Notes under the pieces: model-generated
Database searches by the model: none
What the model saw: only the letters and a program-made list of their open reading frames with translations
Told to the model about the DNA's origin: nothing
Position numbers and translations under genes: made by a program
In this document: one piece after another, positions 53,790 to 62,811 of the stretch
Layout of the letters: every line of letters begins with the position of its first letter
Position numbering within the stretch: the stretch's first letter is position 1
NCBI RefSeq assembly: GCF_034627025.1
Contig: NZ_CP141048.1
Location: 4,077,001 to 4,141,000, forward strand
Source of the DNA: Microvirga lotononidis
GTDB lineage: Bacteria; Pseudomonadota; Alphaproteobacteria; Rhizobiales; Beijerinckiaceae
Reading direction: 5' to 3'
Length of the DNA: 64,000 nucleotides

Positions 53790-53797
53790 TACCGCCT

Positions 53798-53895
53798 TGT
53801 CCTCCCCGGCGCACGAATTGCGGGAAGGGGATCCATGGCGCTGCGCTTGACCGTGGATTCCCTTTCCCACCGCTGCGCTCCGGCTGGGAATGACA
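53798..53895. repeat. Intergenic repeat family 2, copy A
   Basis: A roughly 100-base imperfect palindrome: GTCCTCCCCGGC at the left with GGGAAGGGGATCCATGG, answered by CGTGGATTCCCTTTCCC and GGCTGGGAATGACAC at the right. The copy at 62683-62782 has the same parts (GTCATCCCCGGC; GGGAAGGGGATCCA; GGCCGGGAATGACA) in the same order. Between sdhE and mfd. Confidence 0.7.
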
Positions 53896-54056
53896 CCGTG
53901 GGAGCCTTTCTATCAGGATCACCGGCACAATTCCGATGGCGACCCGGAAGGGATGACAGGAAGCCCGGCATGGGACTAAACCTCGTCGCTCCTTCAATTC
54001 GACGAACCGCGCCGATCGGCCCGCGTTCTTCTTGATCTCTGAACCGATACCTCATC

Positions 54057-57000
54057 ATGAAGCCAGCCCTGACCCGTGCTCTCGACGCCCTGAAGAAGGG
54101 GCAAAGCCTGACGCTGTCCAGCGTGCCGGACGGCTTCGACGCGCTTGCCGTCGCCGATCTCGCGCGCGGCCTGTCGGGGCAGGTGGAGGGGCCGGCGGTC
54201 CTGGTCCATGTGGCCCGGGACGGGCAGAGGCAGCAGAACTTCGCCAACAGCCTCGCCTTCATCGCCCCGGAGGTCGAGATCCTGACCTTCCCGGCCTGGG
54301 ACTGCCAGCCCTATGACCGGGTGTCGCCCAATGCGGCGATCACGGCGCAGCGGATGACGACCCTCGCCCGCCTTGCCCGCTCGAAAACCTCCGAGGACAA
54401 GCCGCGCATCCTCTCGACCACGGTGAATGCCCTGGTGCAGCGCGTGCCTCCGAAGGCACGCATTGCGGCCGAGACCTTCTCGGCAGCGCCCGGCAACGTG
54501 GTCGACACGACGCAGCTCATCAACTGGCTCGAGTCGAATGGCTTCCTGCGCACCGGCACCGTGCGCGACACGGGTGAATACGCGGTCCGGGGCGGCATCA
54601 TCGATCTCTTCCCGGCCGGGCTTCCCAATCCGGTGCGCCTGGACTTCTTCGGCGACGCCCTGGAATCGATCCGCGCCTTCGACCCGGAGACCCAGCGCAC
54701 GGTCGGCACCCTGCGGGCCCTCGATCTCGTGCCCATGAGCGAGGTTCAGCTCACCACCGAGAGCATCAAGCGATTCCGGCAATCCTATGTGGCGGCCTTC
54801 GGCGCGCCGACCCGGGACGACCGGCTCTACGAGGCGATCAGCGAAGGACGGCGCTATCCGGGCCTCGAGCATTGGATGCCCCTGTTCCACGACCACCTCG
54901 ACACCCTGTTCGACTACCTGCCGGGCATCCCGGTGGTGTTCGACACCCTGGCCGACGATGCCGCCGCCGAGCGCCTGGCCCAGGTGAAGGATTATTACGA
55001 CGCCCGCCGCGAAACCATGGGGCAGAACCAGCCCGGCGTCGCGCCCTATCGCCCGCTGCCGCCGGACGCGCTGTACTTCAAGCCGGAGGAATGGTCCGAG
55101 CGCACCGCCAAGCTGCCGCTCGCCCGGCTGACGCCCTTCGCCATGCCCGAATCGTCCGGTCGCCTCGTGATCGATTGCGAGGCCCGGCAGGGCCGCAACT
55201 TCATCGCCGAGCGCGCGGACGAGAACGCGAACGTGTTCGAGGCCGTGGTGCGGCACATCCGCGAGCTGCAGTCGGCCAAGAAGCGGGTCATGCTCGGCGC
55301 GTGGACCGAGGGCTCCCGCGAGCGCCTCTGCCACGTGCTTCAGGACCACGACCTGCGGCAGACGAAGCCCATTTCCCGGTTCTCCGACGCGATGGCCTAT
55401 CCGCGCAACGAGATCCCGGTTGGCATCTGGCCGCTCGAATCGGGCTTCGAGACGTCGGACCTCGCGGTCATCAGCGAGCAGGACATCCTCGGCGACCGAC
55501 TCGTGCGCCAGAAACGCAAGTCGAAGCGGCCGCAGGACTTCCTGACCGAAGTGGCGGCGCTCACGCCGGGCGACCTCGTGGTCCACGTGGATCACGGCAT
55601 CGGGCGCTTCGAGGGCCTGAAGACCATCGAGGCGGCGGGAGCCCCGCATGATTGCCTCGAACTGCATTATGCCGGCGGCGACCGCCTGTTCCTGCCGGTG
55701 GAGAACATCGAGCTTCTGACCCGCTACGGGTCGGAGGAGACGGAAGTTCAACTCGACAAGCTCGGCGGCGGGGCCTGGCAGGCCCGCAAGGCGCGCATGA
55801 AGCAGCGCATCCGCGAGATGGCGGGCGCACTCATGAAGATCGCCGCCGCGCGCATCCTGAAGGAGGCCCCGCGCCTGACGCCGCCAGAAGGACTCTACGA
55901 CGAATTCGCGGCCCGCTTCCCCTACGACGAGACCGAGGACCAGCTCAACGCCATCGAGGCGGTGCTGGACGATATGGCGTCTGGCCGCCCGATGGATCGC
56001 CTCGTCTGCGGCGACGTGGGCTTCGGCAAGACGGAGGTCGCGCTGCGCGCCGCCTTCGTGGCCGCGATGAGCGGCAAGCAGGTGGCCGTGGTGGTGCCGA
56101 CGACGCTGCTCGCCCGCCAGCATTACCGCACCTTCTGCGACCGCTTCCGCGGCCTTCCGCTCAACGTGGCACAGGCCTCGCGCTTCGTGCCGGCCGCCGA
56201 GATGAAGAAGACGAAGGAGGGTCTGACCGACGGGTCGGTCGACATCGTCATCGGCACCCATACGGTGCTGGGCAAGACCATCAAGTTCAAGGATCTCGGC
56301 CTCATCATCGTCGACGAGGAGCAGCATTTCGGCGTTTCGCACAAGGAGCGCCTGAAGGAGCTGCGCGCCGAGGTGCACGTGCTGACCCTCTCGGCCACCC
56401 CGATCCCGCGCACCCTGCAGCTGGCGCTGACCGGCGTGCGCGAGCTGTCGCTGATCACGACGCCGCCCGTGGACCGCCTCGCGGTGCGCACCTTCATCAC
56501 GCCGTTCGATCCGCTCCTGATCCGCGAGGCGCTGCTGCGCGAGCGTTACCGCGGCGGGCAGGCCTTCTACGTGGTGCCGCGCCTGGACGATCTCGGAGAC
56601 GTGAAGGCCTTCCTGGACAAGGAGGTGCCGGAGGCGAAGGTGGCGGTGGCGCACGGCCAGATGGCGGCGGGCCAGCTCGAGGACGTCATGACGGCCTTCT
56701 ACGAGGGCAAGTACGACATCCTGCTCTCCACCACCATCGTGGAATCGGGTCTCGACATTCCGACCGCCAACACGCTCATCGTCCATCGGGCCGACATGTT
56801 CGGCCTGTCGCAGCTCTATCAGCTGCGCGGCCGCGTCGGGCGCTCCAAGACCCGCGCCTATGCGCTGTTTTCCGTGCCGGCGAACAAGACCCTGACGGTC
56901 CAGGCCGAGCGGCGCCTGAAGGTGCTCCAGACCCTCGATACCCTGGGCGCGGGCTTCCAGCTCGCTTCCCACGACCTCGACATCCGAGGCGCGGGCAACC

Positions 57001-57578
57001 TGCTCGGCGAGGAGCAGTCCGGCCACATCAAGGAAGTCGGCTACGAGCTCTACCAGCAGATGCTGGAGGAGGCGGTGGCGCAACTGAAGGCCGGCATCGA
57101 GGAACCGGCGGAGGATCAATGGTCGCCCACCATCGCGGTTGGCGCACCGGTCATGATTCCGGAGAGCTACATCGCCGACCTGCAATTGCGGCTCGGGCTC
57201 TACCGCCGGCTCTCGACTTTCGAGACCGACCAGGAGATCGACGCCTTCCGGGCGGAGCTTGTGGACAGGTTCGGGCCGGTGCCGTCCGAGGTCGATCAGC
57301 TTCTCAAGATCATGGCGATCAAGGTGCTCTGCCGCCGTGCCAATGTGGAGAAGGTGGACGGCGGCCCGAAGGGCATCATCATTTCCTTCCGCGACAATTC
57401 CTTTGCCAACCCGACCGGGCTCATCTCCTATGTCACCGAGCAGGCATCCTTCGCGAAGGTGCGTCCCGACATGAAGATCGTGTTCGTCCGCGACACCGAG
57501 ACCCCGGATGAGCGCATCAAGGCGGCGACCACGATCCTGCGCAGCCTCGTGCGCATCGCGGAGAAGAAGGCGGCGTAG
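54057..57578 (+). CDS. mfd: Transcription-repair coupling factor Mfd
   Basis: 1173 residues, the usual length. UvrB-like N-terminal domains (about 1-340, with ILTFPAWDCQPYDRVSP), a RNA polymerase-interacting RID (about 475-560; LVVHVDHGIGRFEGL), then the translocase: Walker A GDVGFGKTEVALRAA, motif II DEEQHFGVSHKE, and motif VI around YQLRGRVGRSKTRA. A TRCF C-terminal domain follows. It removes stalled RNA polymerase at DNA lesions and recruits UvrA. A long open frame on the opposite strand through the whole gene is a GC-rich shadow. Two stem-loops follow the stop. Confidence 0.96.
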   Translation: MKPALTRALDALKKGQSLTLSSVPDGFDALAVADLARGLSGQVEGPAVLVHVARDGQRQQNFANSLAFIAPEVEILTFPAWDCQPYDRVSPNAAITAQRMTTLARLARSKTSEDKPRILSTTVNALVQRVPPKARIAAETFSAAPGNVVDTTQLINWLESNGFLRTGTVRDTGEYAVRGGIIDLFPAGLPNPVRLDFFGDALESIRAFDPETQRTVGTLRALDLVPMSEVQLTTESIKRFRQSYVAAFGAPTRDDRLYEAISEGRRYPGLEHWMPLFHDHLDTLFDYLPGIPVVFDTLADDAAAERLAQVKDYYDARRETMGQNQPGVAPYRPLPPDALYFKPEEWSERTAKLPLARLTPFAMPESSGRLVIDCEARQGRNFIAERADENANVFEAVVRHIRELQSAKKRVMLGAWTEGSRERLCHVLQDHDLRQTKPISRFSDAMAYPRNEIPVGIWPLESGFETSDLAVISEQDILGDRLVRQKRKSKRPQDFLTEVAALTPGDLVVHVDHGIGRFEGLKTIEAAGAPHDCLELHYAGGDRLFLPVENIELLTRYGSEETEVQLDKLGGGAWQARKARMKQRIREMAGALMKIAAARILKEAPRLTPPEGLYDEFAARFPYDETEDQLNAIEAVLDDMASGRPMDRLVCGDVGFGKTEVALRAAFVAAMSGKQVAVVVPTTLLARQHYRTFCDRFRGLPLNVAQASRFVPAAEMKKTKEGLTDGSVDIVIGTHTVLGKTIKFKDLGLIIVDEEQHFGVSHKERLKELRAEVHVLTLSATPIPRTLQLALTGVRELSLITTPPVDRLAVRTFITPFDPLLIREALLRERYRGGQAFYVVPRLDDLGDVKAFLDKEVPEAKVAVAHGQMAAGQLEDVMTAFYEGKYDILLSTTIVESGLDIPTANTLIVHRADMFGLSQLYQLRGRVGRSKTRAYALFSVPANKTLTVQAERRLKVLQTLDTLGAGFQLASHDLDIRGAGNLLGEEQSGHIKEVGYELYQQMLEEAVAQLKAGIEEPAEDQWSPTIAVGAPVMIPESYIADLQLRLGLYRRLSTFETDQEIDAFRAELVDRFGPVPSEVDQLLKIMAIKVLCRRANVEKVDGGPKGIIISFRDNSFANPTGLISYVTEQASFAKVRPDMKIVFVRDTETPDERIKAATTILRSLVRIAEKKAA

Positions 57579-57637
57579 GGGGCATCGCGTTGTTCCGAGC
57601 TCGCCTGCGGCGTCCCAGAATGACACCCTCTCACGTC

Positions 57638-57718
57638 ATCACCGGCCTCGTGCCGGTGATCCCGCTGCCGTGGAGCGTAGCGCTTTTCCAATCGGGATGG
57701 CCGGCACAAGGCCGGCCA
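57638..57718. repeat. Pair of perfect stem-loops after mfd
   Basis: Hairpin one: ATCACCGGC (57638-57646) / GCCGGTGAT (57652-57660), five-base loop. Hairpin two: TGGCCGGC (57698-57705) / GCCGGCCA (57711-57718), five-base loop. The pair, with CGCTTTTCCAATCGGG between, looks like an intergenic repeat of Rhizobiales. It may also end the mfd transcript. Confidence 0.7.
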
Positions 57719-57751
57719 CGACAAGAGAGTAGAATGCTATGAGACGGAAAC

Positions 57752-58096
57752 TCAAATATCCTGCGCCGCGACAGCGTGCATGCTGAGCTGGTTCTGGAGC
57801 ATCGTGACGGCGCCGCTCACGCCGCCCGTGAGGATCACGGGAGTGCCGCTCTCGGCCAGGTTCTTGCGCAGGCGGTTGGCGAGTTCCAGGAAGCGCCGGC
57901 GCTCTGCCCAGCCGGCCCGACGGGGCATCTGCAGCACCACGGCGGCCGGGCTCGGGATCAGGGCCAGAACATCGTCGGCGGCCTCGAAGGGGGTCGTGAC
58001 GCTCGCATATCCCATGCCGGCCAGTTCCATCGACAGAGCACTGTCGGGATCACGGTCGCCGTCATCGACGACGAGAACCTTCGGCATTGCGTTCAT
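57752..58096 (-). CDS. Receiver-like protein lacking the phospho-acceptor Asp (pseudo-receiver)
   Basis: About 114 residues with the fold order of a response-regulator receiver. The first strand and acidic pair are KVLVVDDGDRD; the second is YASVTTPFEAADDVL; the third strand AAVVLQMPRRAG carries Gln where the phospho-acceptor Asp is expected; the fourth strand and Thr are TPVILTGG; and the expected Lys of the fifth strand is not evident. It probably cannot be phosphorylated, and may act as a binding partner. Start ATG 58096 or 58087; no output domain. No kinase gene is adjacent. Confidence 0.65.
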   Translation of the reverse strand: MNAMPKVLVVDDGDRDPDSALSMELAGMGYASVTTPFEAADDVLALIPSPAAVVLQMPRRAGWAERRRFLELANRLRKNLAESGTPVILTGGVSGAVTMLQNQLSMHAVAAQDI

Positions 58097-58216
58097 GACG
58101 ATACCCTGCAGTTGGACGCGACGGATGAGACAGGAGGTGTTCACCCAACGTCGAAGCAGAGCATTTGTTTCATCATCTACATGAATGGAAGCTCAACGAT
58201 AGGCCGCATGTCCCGT

Positions 58217-60040
58217 TCATCGGGACGCATCCGGCTGCCACCACCAGGTATCGATATTCGTTCCCATGAGCGGCGTCCTGTCGGGGCGCCGCAGGCCGCT
58301 CTTGTAGGCAAGCCACTGATCTTTCACGTAAAACAGCGGAACGACATAGAATCCCGACAGAAGGGTGCGGTCGAGCGCCCGCACGGATGAGACGAAATCC
58401 TCCCGGGTCTTGGCTTCCAGCAGGCTGTCGATCAGGCGGTCGACCGCCGGGGACGCGACACCTGCGTGATTCTGGGATCCGCCCCTCTGCGCCGCCGCCG
58501 AGCCCCAGCGATTGCGCTGCTCGTTGCCCGGGGAGGGCGTTCCGGGCCAGAGCCATTGGACCATGTCGAAGTCGAACCGTGCGAGGCGGCGCCAGTACTG
58601 TACGTCGTCGACGAGGCGCACCCGGGCCTGGACGCCGATCCGGCTCAGCGATTGCGAGAAGTTGAGGGCGAGCCGCTCCTGCGAGCGCGAATTCACCAGC
58701 ATCTCGAAGGCGAAGGGCTCACCCGTGTCCTTCCTCCGCAGGACATCGTTCTCGAGCACCCATCCGGCATCGGCCAGAAGCGCGAGGGCCCGCCGCGCCA
58801 TCTCCCGGTCGCGGCCCGAGCCGTCGCCGGCGGGCGGCACCCATCGGCCTTCGAGGACATCCTCGCGCACGGCACCGGGAAAACCCGCCAGCAGGGCGCG
58901 TTCCCGCTCGTCGGCGGGCCGGCCCGTGGCGGCGAGGTCGGAACCGGCGAAATAGCTGTCGGACCGGGTGAGCTGGCCGAAATAGAGGTTGCGGTTCACC
59001 CAGTCGAAGTCGAACAGGTAGCCCAGGGCCTCGCGGACCCGGACATCGGCGAAGAGGGGCTTGCGGGTATTGAAAACGAATCCGTTCATGCCCTTGGGGA
59101 GCCGGGTCGTCAGGGTCTCGCGGACGATACGGCCGTCCCGGATGGCGGGTATGTCGTAGCCCGTGGCCCATTGACCCGGATCGCCCTCGATCCGGAAATC
59201 GTAGAGACCCGCCTTGAAGGCCTCGAATAGGGTGTTGGCGTCGCGGTAGAAATCGTACCGGATCTCGTCGAAGTTGTAGAGACCCCGGGTGACGGGCAGA
59301 TCCTCGCCCCAGTAATCCTTGCGGCGGGTCAGCACGACGCGCTCCCCGGGCCTCACTTCCGTCAAGGCATAGGGGCCGGACCCGATGGGAGGCGTCAGCG
59401 AGGTCCGGTCGAAGGTCTCCAGGTTCGTCGCATGGGCCGGGAAGATCGGCATCGTCATGCCGATGAGCAGCGGCAGCTCCCGGTCGTTGGAGCCGGACAG
59501 GTCGAACCGGATGCGGTGCGGGTCCAGGATCTCGACAGCCTTCACCTGGCTGAAGCTGGAGCGGTGGAACGGCTTGCCGTATTTCTTCAACGCCTCGAAC
59601 GAGAAGCGCACATCCTCCGCCGTCAGGGGATGGCCGTCGGAGAAGCGGGCCCTTGGATCGAGGTTGAAGGTGACGGAGCTCCGGTCGTCCGGCATCTCGA
59701 CCGTGCGGGCGACGAGGCCGTAGATCGTGAACGGCTCGTCGGTCGAGCGCATCATCAGGCTCTGGAGCACATAGCGCGGCACCACGTCCGGCGCGACGCC
59801 GAGAACGATCAACGGATTGAGGCTGTCGAAGGTGCCCTGGAGGGCCAGCGTGATTCGGCCGCCCCTTGGTGCCTTCGGGTTGGCATAGGGCAGGTGCTCG
59901 AAATCCGGCGCCAGGCCAGGCTCCCCGTGCATCGCGATGCCATGCCGCACGACCTCCTGCGCGAACCCGGCTGCAGGGTCCGAGGCAGGAACGAGAAAAG
60001 CGGCGGCGATCAGCAGATTCCGTATAAGGCTGAGGCCCAT
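58217..60040 (-). CDS. Extracellular solute-binding protein, family 5 (oligopeptide-type)
   Basis: 607 residues. A signal peptide (IRNLLIAAAFLVPASDPAAGFA) precedes a DppA/OppA-type periplasmic binding protein. Recognisable parts are FSDGHPLTAEDVRFSFEAL (SBP_bac_5 signature region), AEILDP-like, GPYALTEVRPGERVVLTRRKDYWG, and the C-terminal WWQPD. The extended length and the opening HGIAMHGEPGLAPDFEHLPYANP resemble YejA-like members that bind peptides. No permease or ATPase gene is nearby, so it either uses a transporter encoded elsewhere or has another role. Start at ATG 60040. Confidence 0.92.
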   Translation of the reverse strand: MGLSLIRNLLIAAAFLVPASDPAAGFAQEVVRHGIAMHGEPGLAPDFEHLPYANPKAPRGGRITLALQGTFDSLNPLIVLGVAPDVVPRYVLQSLMMRSTDEPFTIYGLVARTVEMPDDRSSVTFNLDPRARFSDGHPLTAEDVRFSFEALKKYGKPFHRSSFSQVKAVEILDPHRIRFDLSGSNDRELPLLIGMTMPIFPAHATNLETFDRTSLTPPIGSGPYALTEVRPGERVVLTRRKDYWGEDLPVTRGLYNFDEIRYDFYRDANTLFEAFKAGLYDFRIEGDPGQWATGYDIPAIRDGRIVRETLTTRLPKGMNGFVFNTRKPLFADVRVREALGYLFDFDWVNRNLYFGQLTRSDSYFAGSDLAATGRPADERERALLAGFPGAVREDVLEGRWVPPAGDGSGRDREMARRALALLADAGWVLENDVLRRKDTGEPFAFEMLVNSRSQERLALNFSQSLSRIGVQARVRLVDDVQYWRRLARFDFDMVQWLWPGTPSPGNEQRNRWGSAAAQRGGSQNHAGVASPAVDRLIDSLLEAKTREDFVSSVRALDRTLLSGFYVVPLFYVKDQWLAYKSGLRRPDRTPLMGTNIDTWWWQPDASR

Positions 60041-60258
60041 GACGCTCCCGGTGCAAGACGGCGATCAACCTGAGCAATGTTGTACAGAAATTTGCCCGAG
60101 GTGACTGGAAACGTATCACATGAAAGGTTAAAGGAGCCCCACACGTCTTGTCTTCGCCACATTCGGCAAGGATTTGGACCCCGTCATTGCAGGTTAAGAA
60201 CACGCCGGATAAACGGCCTATTCGAAAGCCGACCTTTCGACTGAAGAGGATCACAAAC

Positions 60259-61047
60259 ATGTCTTTCGCGACACGCTTCGCGAGCCTGGGGGGGACCCGT
60301 GGCCTGGCAACCGCCTTGGCTCTTCTGGTGAGCGCACCCGTTCTGGCTCAGACTGCCCCGGCGCCGAAGCCCGCCGCTCCGGCGACCCGTCCGGCCGCTC
60401 CGGCCCAGCAGCCCGCCCAGGGCGGCGCCCAGCAGCAGAATGCCGGCCCGACGGTCGTGCAGGTGAAGGCCGAGCCGTCCCAGCCGGAATGGACCAAGGT
60501 CTGCGGCAAGGACCAGAACACCAACACCGAGATCTGCTACACGACCCGCGACTTCGTGTCGGACCAGGGCCAGCCGGTTCTCGCTCTCGCCGTCTATGAC
60601 GTGAAGGGCCAGCAGCCGCAGAAGGTCGTCCGCTTCGTAATGCCGCTCGGCCTGCTCCTGCAGCCCGGCCTGCGTTTCGCCGTCGACCAGGGCCAGGCGA
60701 TCGCTGGCCGCTACGTCATGTGCCTGCCCAACGGCTGCTTCGCCGAGGCTCAGGTGAAGGACGACTTCATCGCTGCCATCAAGAAGGGCACCAACCTGAA
60801 CGTCAGCGTCCAGAACCAGATGGGACGCGAGCTGACCTTCGCGGTTCCGGCGGCTGGCTTCGGCAAGGCCTTCGATGGCCCGCCGATCGACCCGAAGGTG
60901 CTCGAGGAGCAGCAGAAGAAGCTCCAGGAAGAGCTGCAGAAGAAGAGCGAGGAGATGCGCCAGCGCATGCTCCAGAGCCAGGGTCAGGGCGGCGCGGCCG
61001 CTCCCGGAGCCGCTGCTCCGGCCGCTCCGGCTGCTCCCAAGCCGTAA
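60259..61047 (+). CDS. Invasion-associated locus B (IalB) family protein
   Basis: About 262 residues. A signal peptide (GLATALALLVSAPVLAQ) is followed by a Pro/Ala-rich linker (about 32-70), then the IalB domain (about 80-205; WTKVCGKDQNTNTEICYTTRDF, LRFAVDQGQAIAGRYVMCLPNGCFAE), then an Arg/Gln-rich coiled coil (LEEQQKKLQEELQKKSEEMRQRML) and Ala/Pro tail. The four Cys could form disulfides. Expected location is periplasmic or outer-membrane associated; the function in free-living relatives is unclear. Start at ATG 60259 with GAGGA upstream. A strong terminator follows. Confidence 0.93.
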   Translation: MSFATRFASLGGTRGLATALALLVSAPVLAQTAPAPKPAAPATRPAAPAQQPAQGGAQQQNAGPTVVQVKAEPSQPEWTKVCGKDQNTNTEICYTTRDFVSDQGQPVLALAVYDVKGQQPQKVVRFVMPLGLLLQPGLRFAVDQGQAIAGRYVMCLPNGCFAEAQVKDDFIAAIKKGTNLNVSVQNQMGRELTFAVPAAGFGKAFDGPPIDPKVLEEQQKKLQEELQKKSEEMRQRMLQSQGQGGAAAPGAAAPAAPAAPKP

Positions 61048-61071
61048 GGCTCAAGAACTCAGAACAAAGAA

Positions 61072-61103
61072 AACGCCGGGCCAAAAGCCCGGCGTTCTCT
61101 TTT
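61072..61103 (+). terminator. Rho-independent terminator after the IalB gene
   Basis: Perfect 10-bp stem AACGCCGGGC (61072-61081) / GCCCGGCGTT (61087-61096), loop CAAAA, followed by CTCTTTT. It also lies about 16 bases from the convergent hspQ stop and could serve that transcript. Confidence 0.9.
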
Positions 61104-61119
61104 GCCTCGATAAGGTATT

Positions 61120-61449
61120 TCAGTGCGCCAGAATCGGCTTAGCCTTGTAGCTGCCGTTCTTGTCCAGGGTGAACATCTCGGCAATCATCGGATTGCGCAG
61201 AGGCTCATCGGAAAGGTCGGGCAGGAGGTTCTGCTCGGAAACGTAGGCGATGTACTCGGTTTCCGCGTTCTCGGCGAAGAGATGGTAGAACGGCTGGTCC
61301 TTGCGGGGCCGGACGTCTTCGGGGATCGACAGCCACCATTCCTCGGTGTTGTCGAATTCCGGGTCGACGTCGAAGATGAGCCCCCTGAAATCGAAGACCC
61401 GATGCCGAACCACTTGGCCGATCGCGAATTTTGCTGAACTCGCTTTCAT
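61120..61449 (-). CDS. hspQ: Heat shock protein HspQ
   Basis: About 109 residues, HspQ/YccV family: FAIGQVVRHRVFDFRGLIFDVDPEF at the start and YHLFAENAETEYIAYVSEQNL in the middle, both typical. HspQ is a hemimethylated-DNA-binding-like fold that stimulates Lon proteolysis in enterobacteria. Start at ATG 61449, with AAGGAG nine bases upstream on the minus strand. The frame stays open beyond but conservation begins there. Convergent with the IalB gene; shared terminator likely. Confidence 0.95.
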   Translation of the reverse strand: MKASSAKFAIGQVVRHRVFDFRGLIFDVDPEFDNTEEWWLSIPEDVRPRKDQPFYHLFAENAETEYIAYVSEQNLLPDLSDEPLRNPMIAEMFTLDKNGSYKAKPILAH

Positions 61450-61669
61450 GGTCTTAACTCCTTGATCTTCATATAGAGATCTTGGACGGATTCTCCAAAT
61501 CGGCCGCCTGTCACAATCGAGAGAGCGGAGACGTCCCCGGCCGGAGCCTTGCGTTTCGGGACTGGCGCCCTCGCGAAAGGTAGGATTGTGGCAGGATGGG
61601 AACCTTGTCAGAAGGGGCCTTAGCGCCCGCCTGCCGTTCCTTCCTCCCGCTGTCCATTCGGAGCCGCCG

Positions 61670-62641
61670 ATGTCCGACCTGATCGGGCTGTTCAATCTTC
61701 TTGCCCCGTTCTTCGGCCTCATCGGGCTCGGCTTCTTCTGCGGCAGGGTCGTGAAGCAGCCCGAGGCGGGCCTCGCCTGGATGCAGTTCTTCCTCATCTA
61801 CGTTGCGCTGCCCTGCCTGTTCTACCGGCTGATCGCCGACAAGCCCCTGGACGAGCTGGCCAACTGGCCGTTCATCGCGGCCACGACCGTCTCGACCGCC
61901 TGCGCGTTCCTGCTCTCGTTCGCGACAGGCTGGCGCTATACGAAGGACCTGCCGCAATCGGTCATGCAGGGCGTGGCCGGGTCCTATTCCAATATCGGCT
62001 ATATGGGGCCGCCGCTGATCCTCGCGGCCATCGGCGCCCCGGCGAGCGCTCCGGTGGTCCTGATCTTCGTCTTCGACAACCTTTTCCTGTTCTCCGTGGT
62101 CCCGCTGCTGATGTCCATGGCGGGCCTCGACAAGCTCAGCCTGCCGGCGACGATCCGGCGGATCGTCTGGCGCGTGGTAACCCATCCCTTCAACGTCGCA
62201 ACCGCGGTCGGCATCGCCGCAAGCTACCTGCACGTCCAGCTGCCCGGCCCCGCCGAGCAGATCGTCTCGTGGCTGTCCGGAGCGGCGGCGCCGTGTGCCC
62301 TGTTCATCCTCGGCGTGACGGTGGCCCTGCGTCCCCTGCGGCAGATGCCGGGCGAGGTTCCGGCCCTGGTCTTCATCAAGCTGATCCTCCACCCGCTCCT
62401 GGTCTGGGTGGTGCTCTCCGCCGTGGGCGATTTCGGCCCGGCCTGGACATACGCCGCCATGATCATGGCGGCGCTCCCGCCCGCCCTGAACATCTTCGTG
62501 ATCTCGACCCAGTACAACGTGGGCGTGGAGCGCGCCTCGGCCTGCGTCCTCGTCGGAACCCTGGTGTCGATGGTCACCCTGACCGGCGTGCTCTACCTCA
62601 CCACGAAGACGGGGGCTCTGCCTTACGACCTGTTTCCGTGA
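61670..62641 (+). CDS. AEC family transporter (auxin-efflux-carrier type)
   Basis: About 323 residues with roughly ten membrane helices arranged as two inverted five-helix repeats (first LFNLLAPFFGLIGLGFFCGR, sixth onward ATAVGIAASYLHVQ). The SYSNIGYMGPPLIL and ALPPALNIFVISTQYNVG segments are the two crossover motifs typical of the family. Substrates in this family include dicarboxylates and small organic acids; none can be assigned. Start at ATG 61670 with CGGAG upstream. It is divergent from hspQ with 220 bases between. Confidence 0.92.
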   Translation: MSDLIGLFNLLAPFFGLIGLGFFCGRVVKQPEAGLAWMQFFLIYVALPCLFYRLIADKPLDELANWPFIAATTVSTACAFLLSFATGWRYTKDLPQSVMQGVAGSYSNIGYMGPPLILAAIGAPASAPVVLIFVFDNLFLFSVVPLLMSMAGLDKLSLPATIRRIVWRVVTHPFNVATAVGIAASYLHVQLPGPAEQIVSWLSGAAAPCALFILGVTVALRPLRQMPGEVPALVFIKLILHPLLVWVVLSAVGDFGPAWTYAAMIMAALPPALNIFVISTQYNVGVERASACVLVGTLVSMVTLTGVLYLTTKTGALPYDLFP

Positions 62642-62682
62642 GCGGGCTCCACCACGTCGTCGCCTCCCGACCTGACGGGTCA

Positions 62683-62782
62683 GTGTCATCCCCGGCGAGC
62701 GAAGCGAGGGAAGGGGATCCACGATCAGGTGAGCCGCCATGGATTCGCTTCCCCTCCACCACGTTCCGGCCGGGAATGACAA
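62683..62782. repeat. Intergenic repeat family 2, copy B
   Basis: GTGTCATCCCCGGCGAGCG, GGGAAGGGGATCCA, ATGGATTCGCTTCCC and CCGGGAATGACA occur in the same order and orientation as in copy A at 53798, with a different centre. It lies between convergent genes for the AEC transporter and the UbiH-family hydroxylase. Confidence 0.7.
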
Positions 62783-62811
62783 TCGATAGGCCGGTCCGCT
62801 TCAACCCGGCC

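Noticed and set aside
55652..57511. Second long plus-strand frame inside mfd
   Set aside because: Shadow frame with Arg/Gly/Ala repeats and no motifs.
53994..57626. A 1210-codon open frame on the minus strand across mfd
   Set aside because: It is the GC-rich mirror of mfd. Its translation is dominated by Arg, His, Asp and Gly runs and has no domain, whereas mfd on the plus strand has every family motif.
61511..62782. Minus-strand frame opposite the AEC transporter
   Set aside because: Biased composition and no domain; the plus strand encodes a clear ten-helix transporter.
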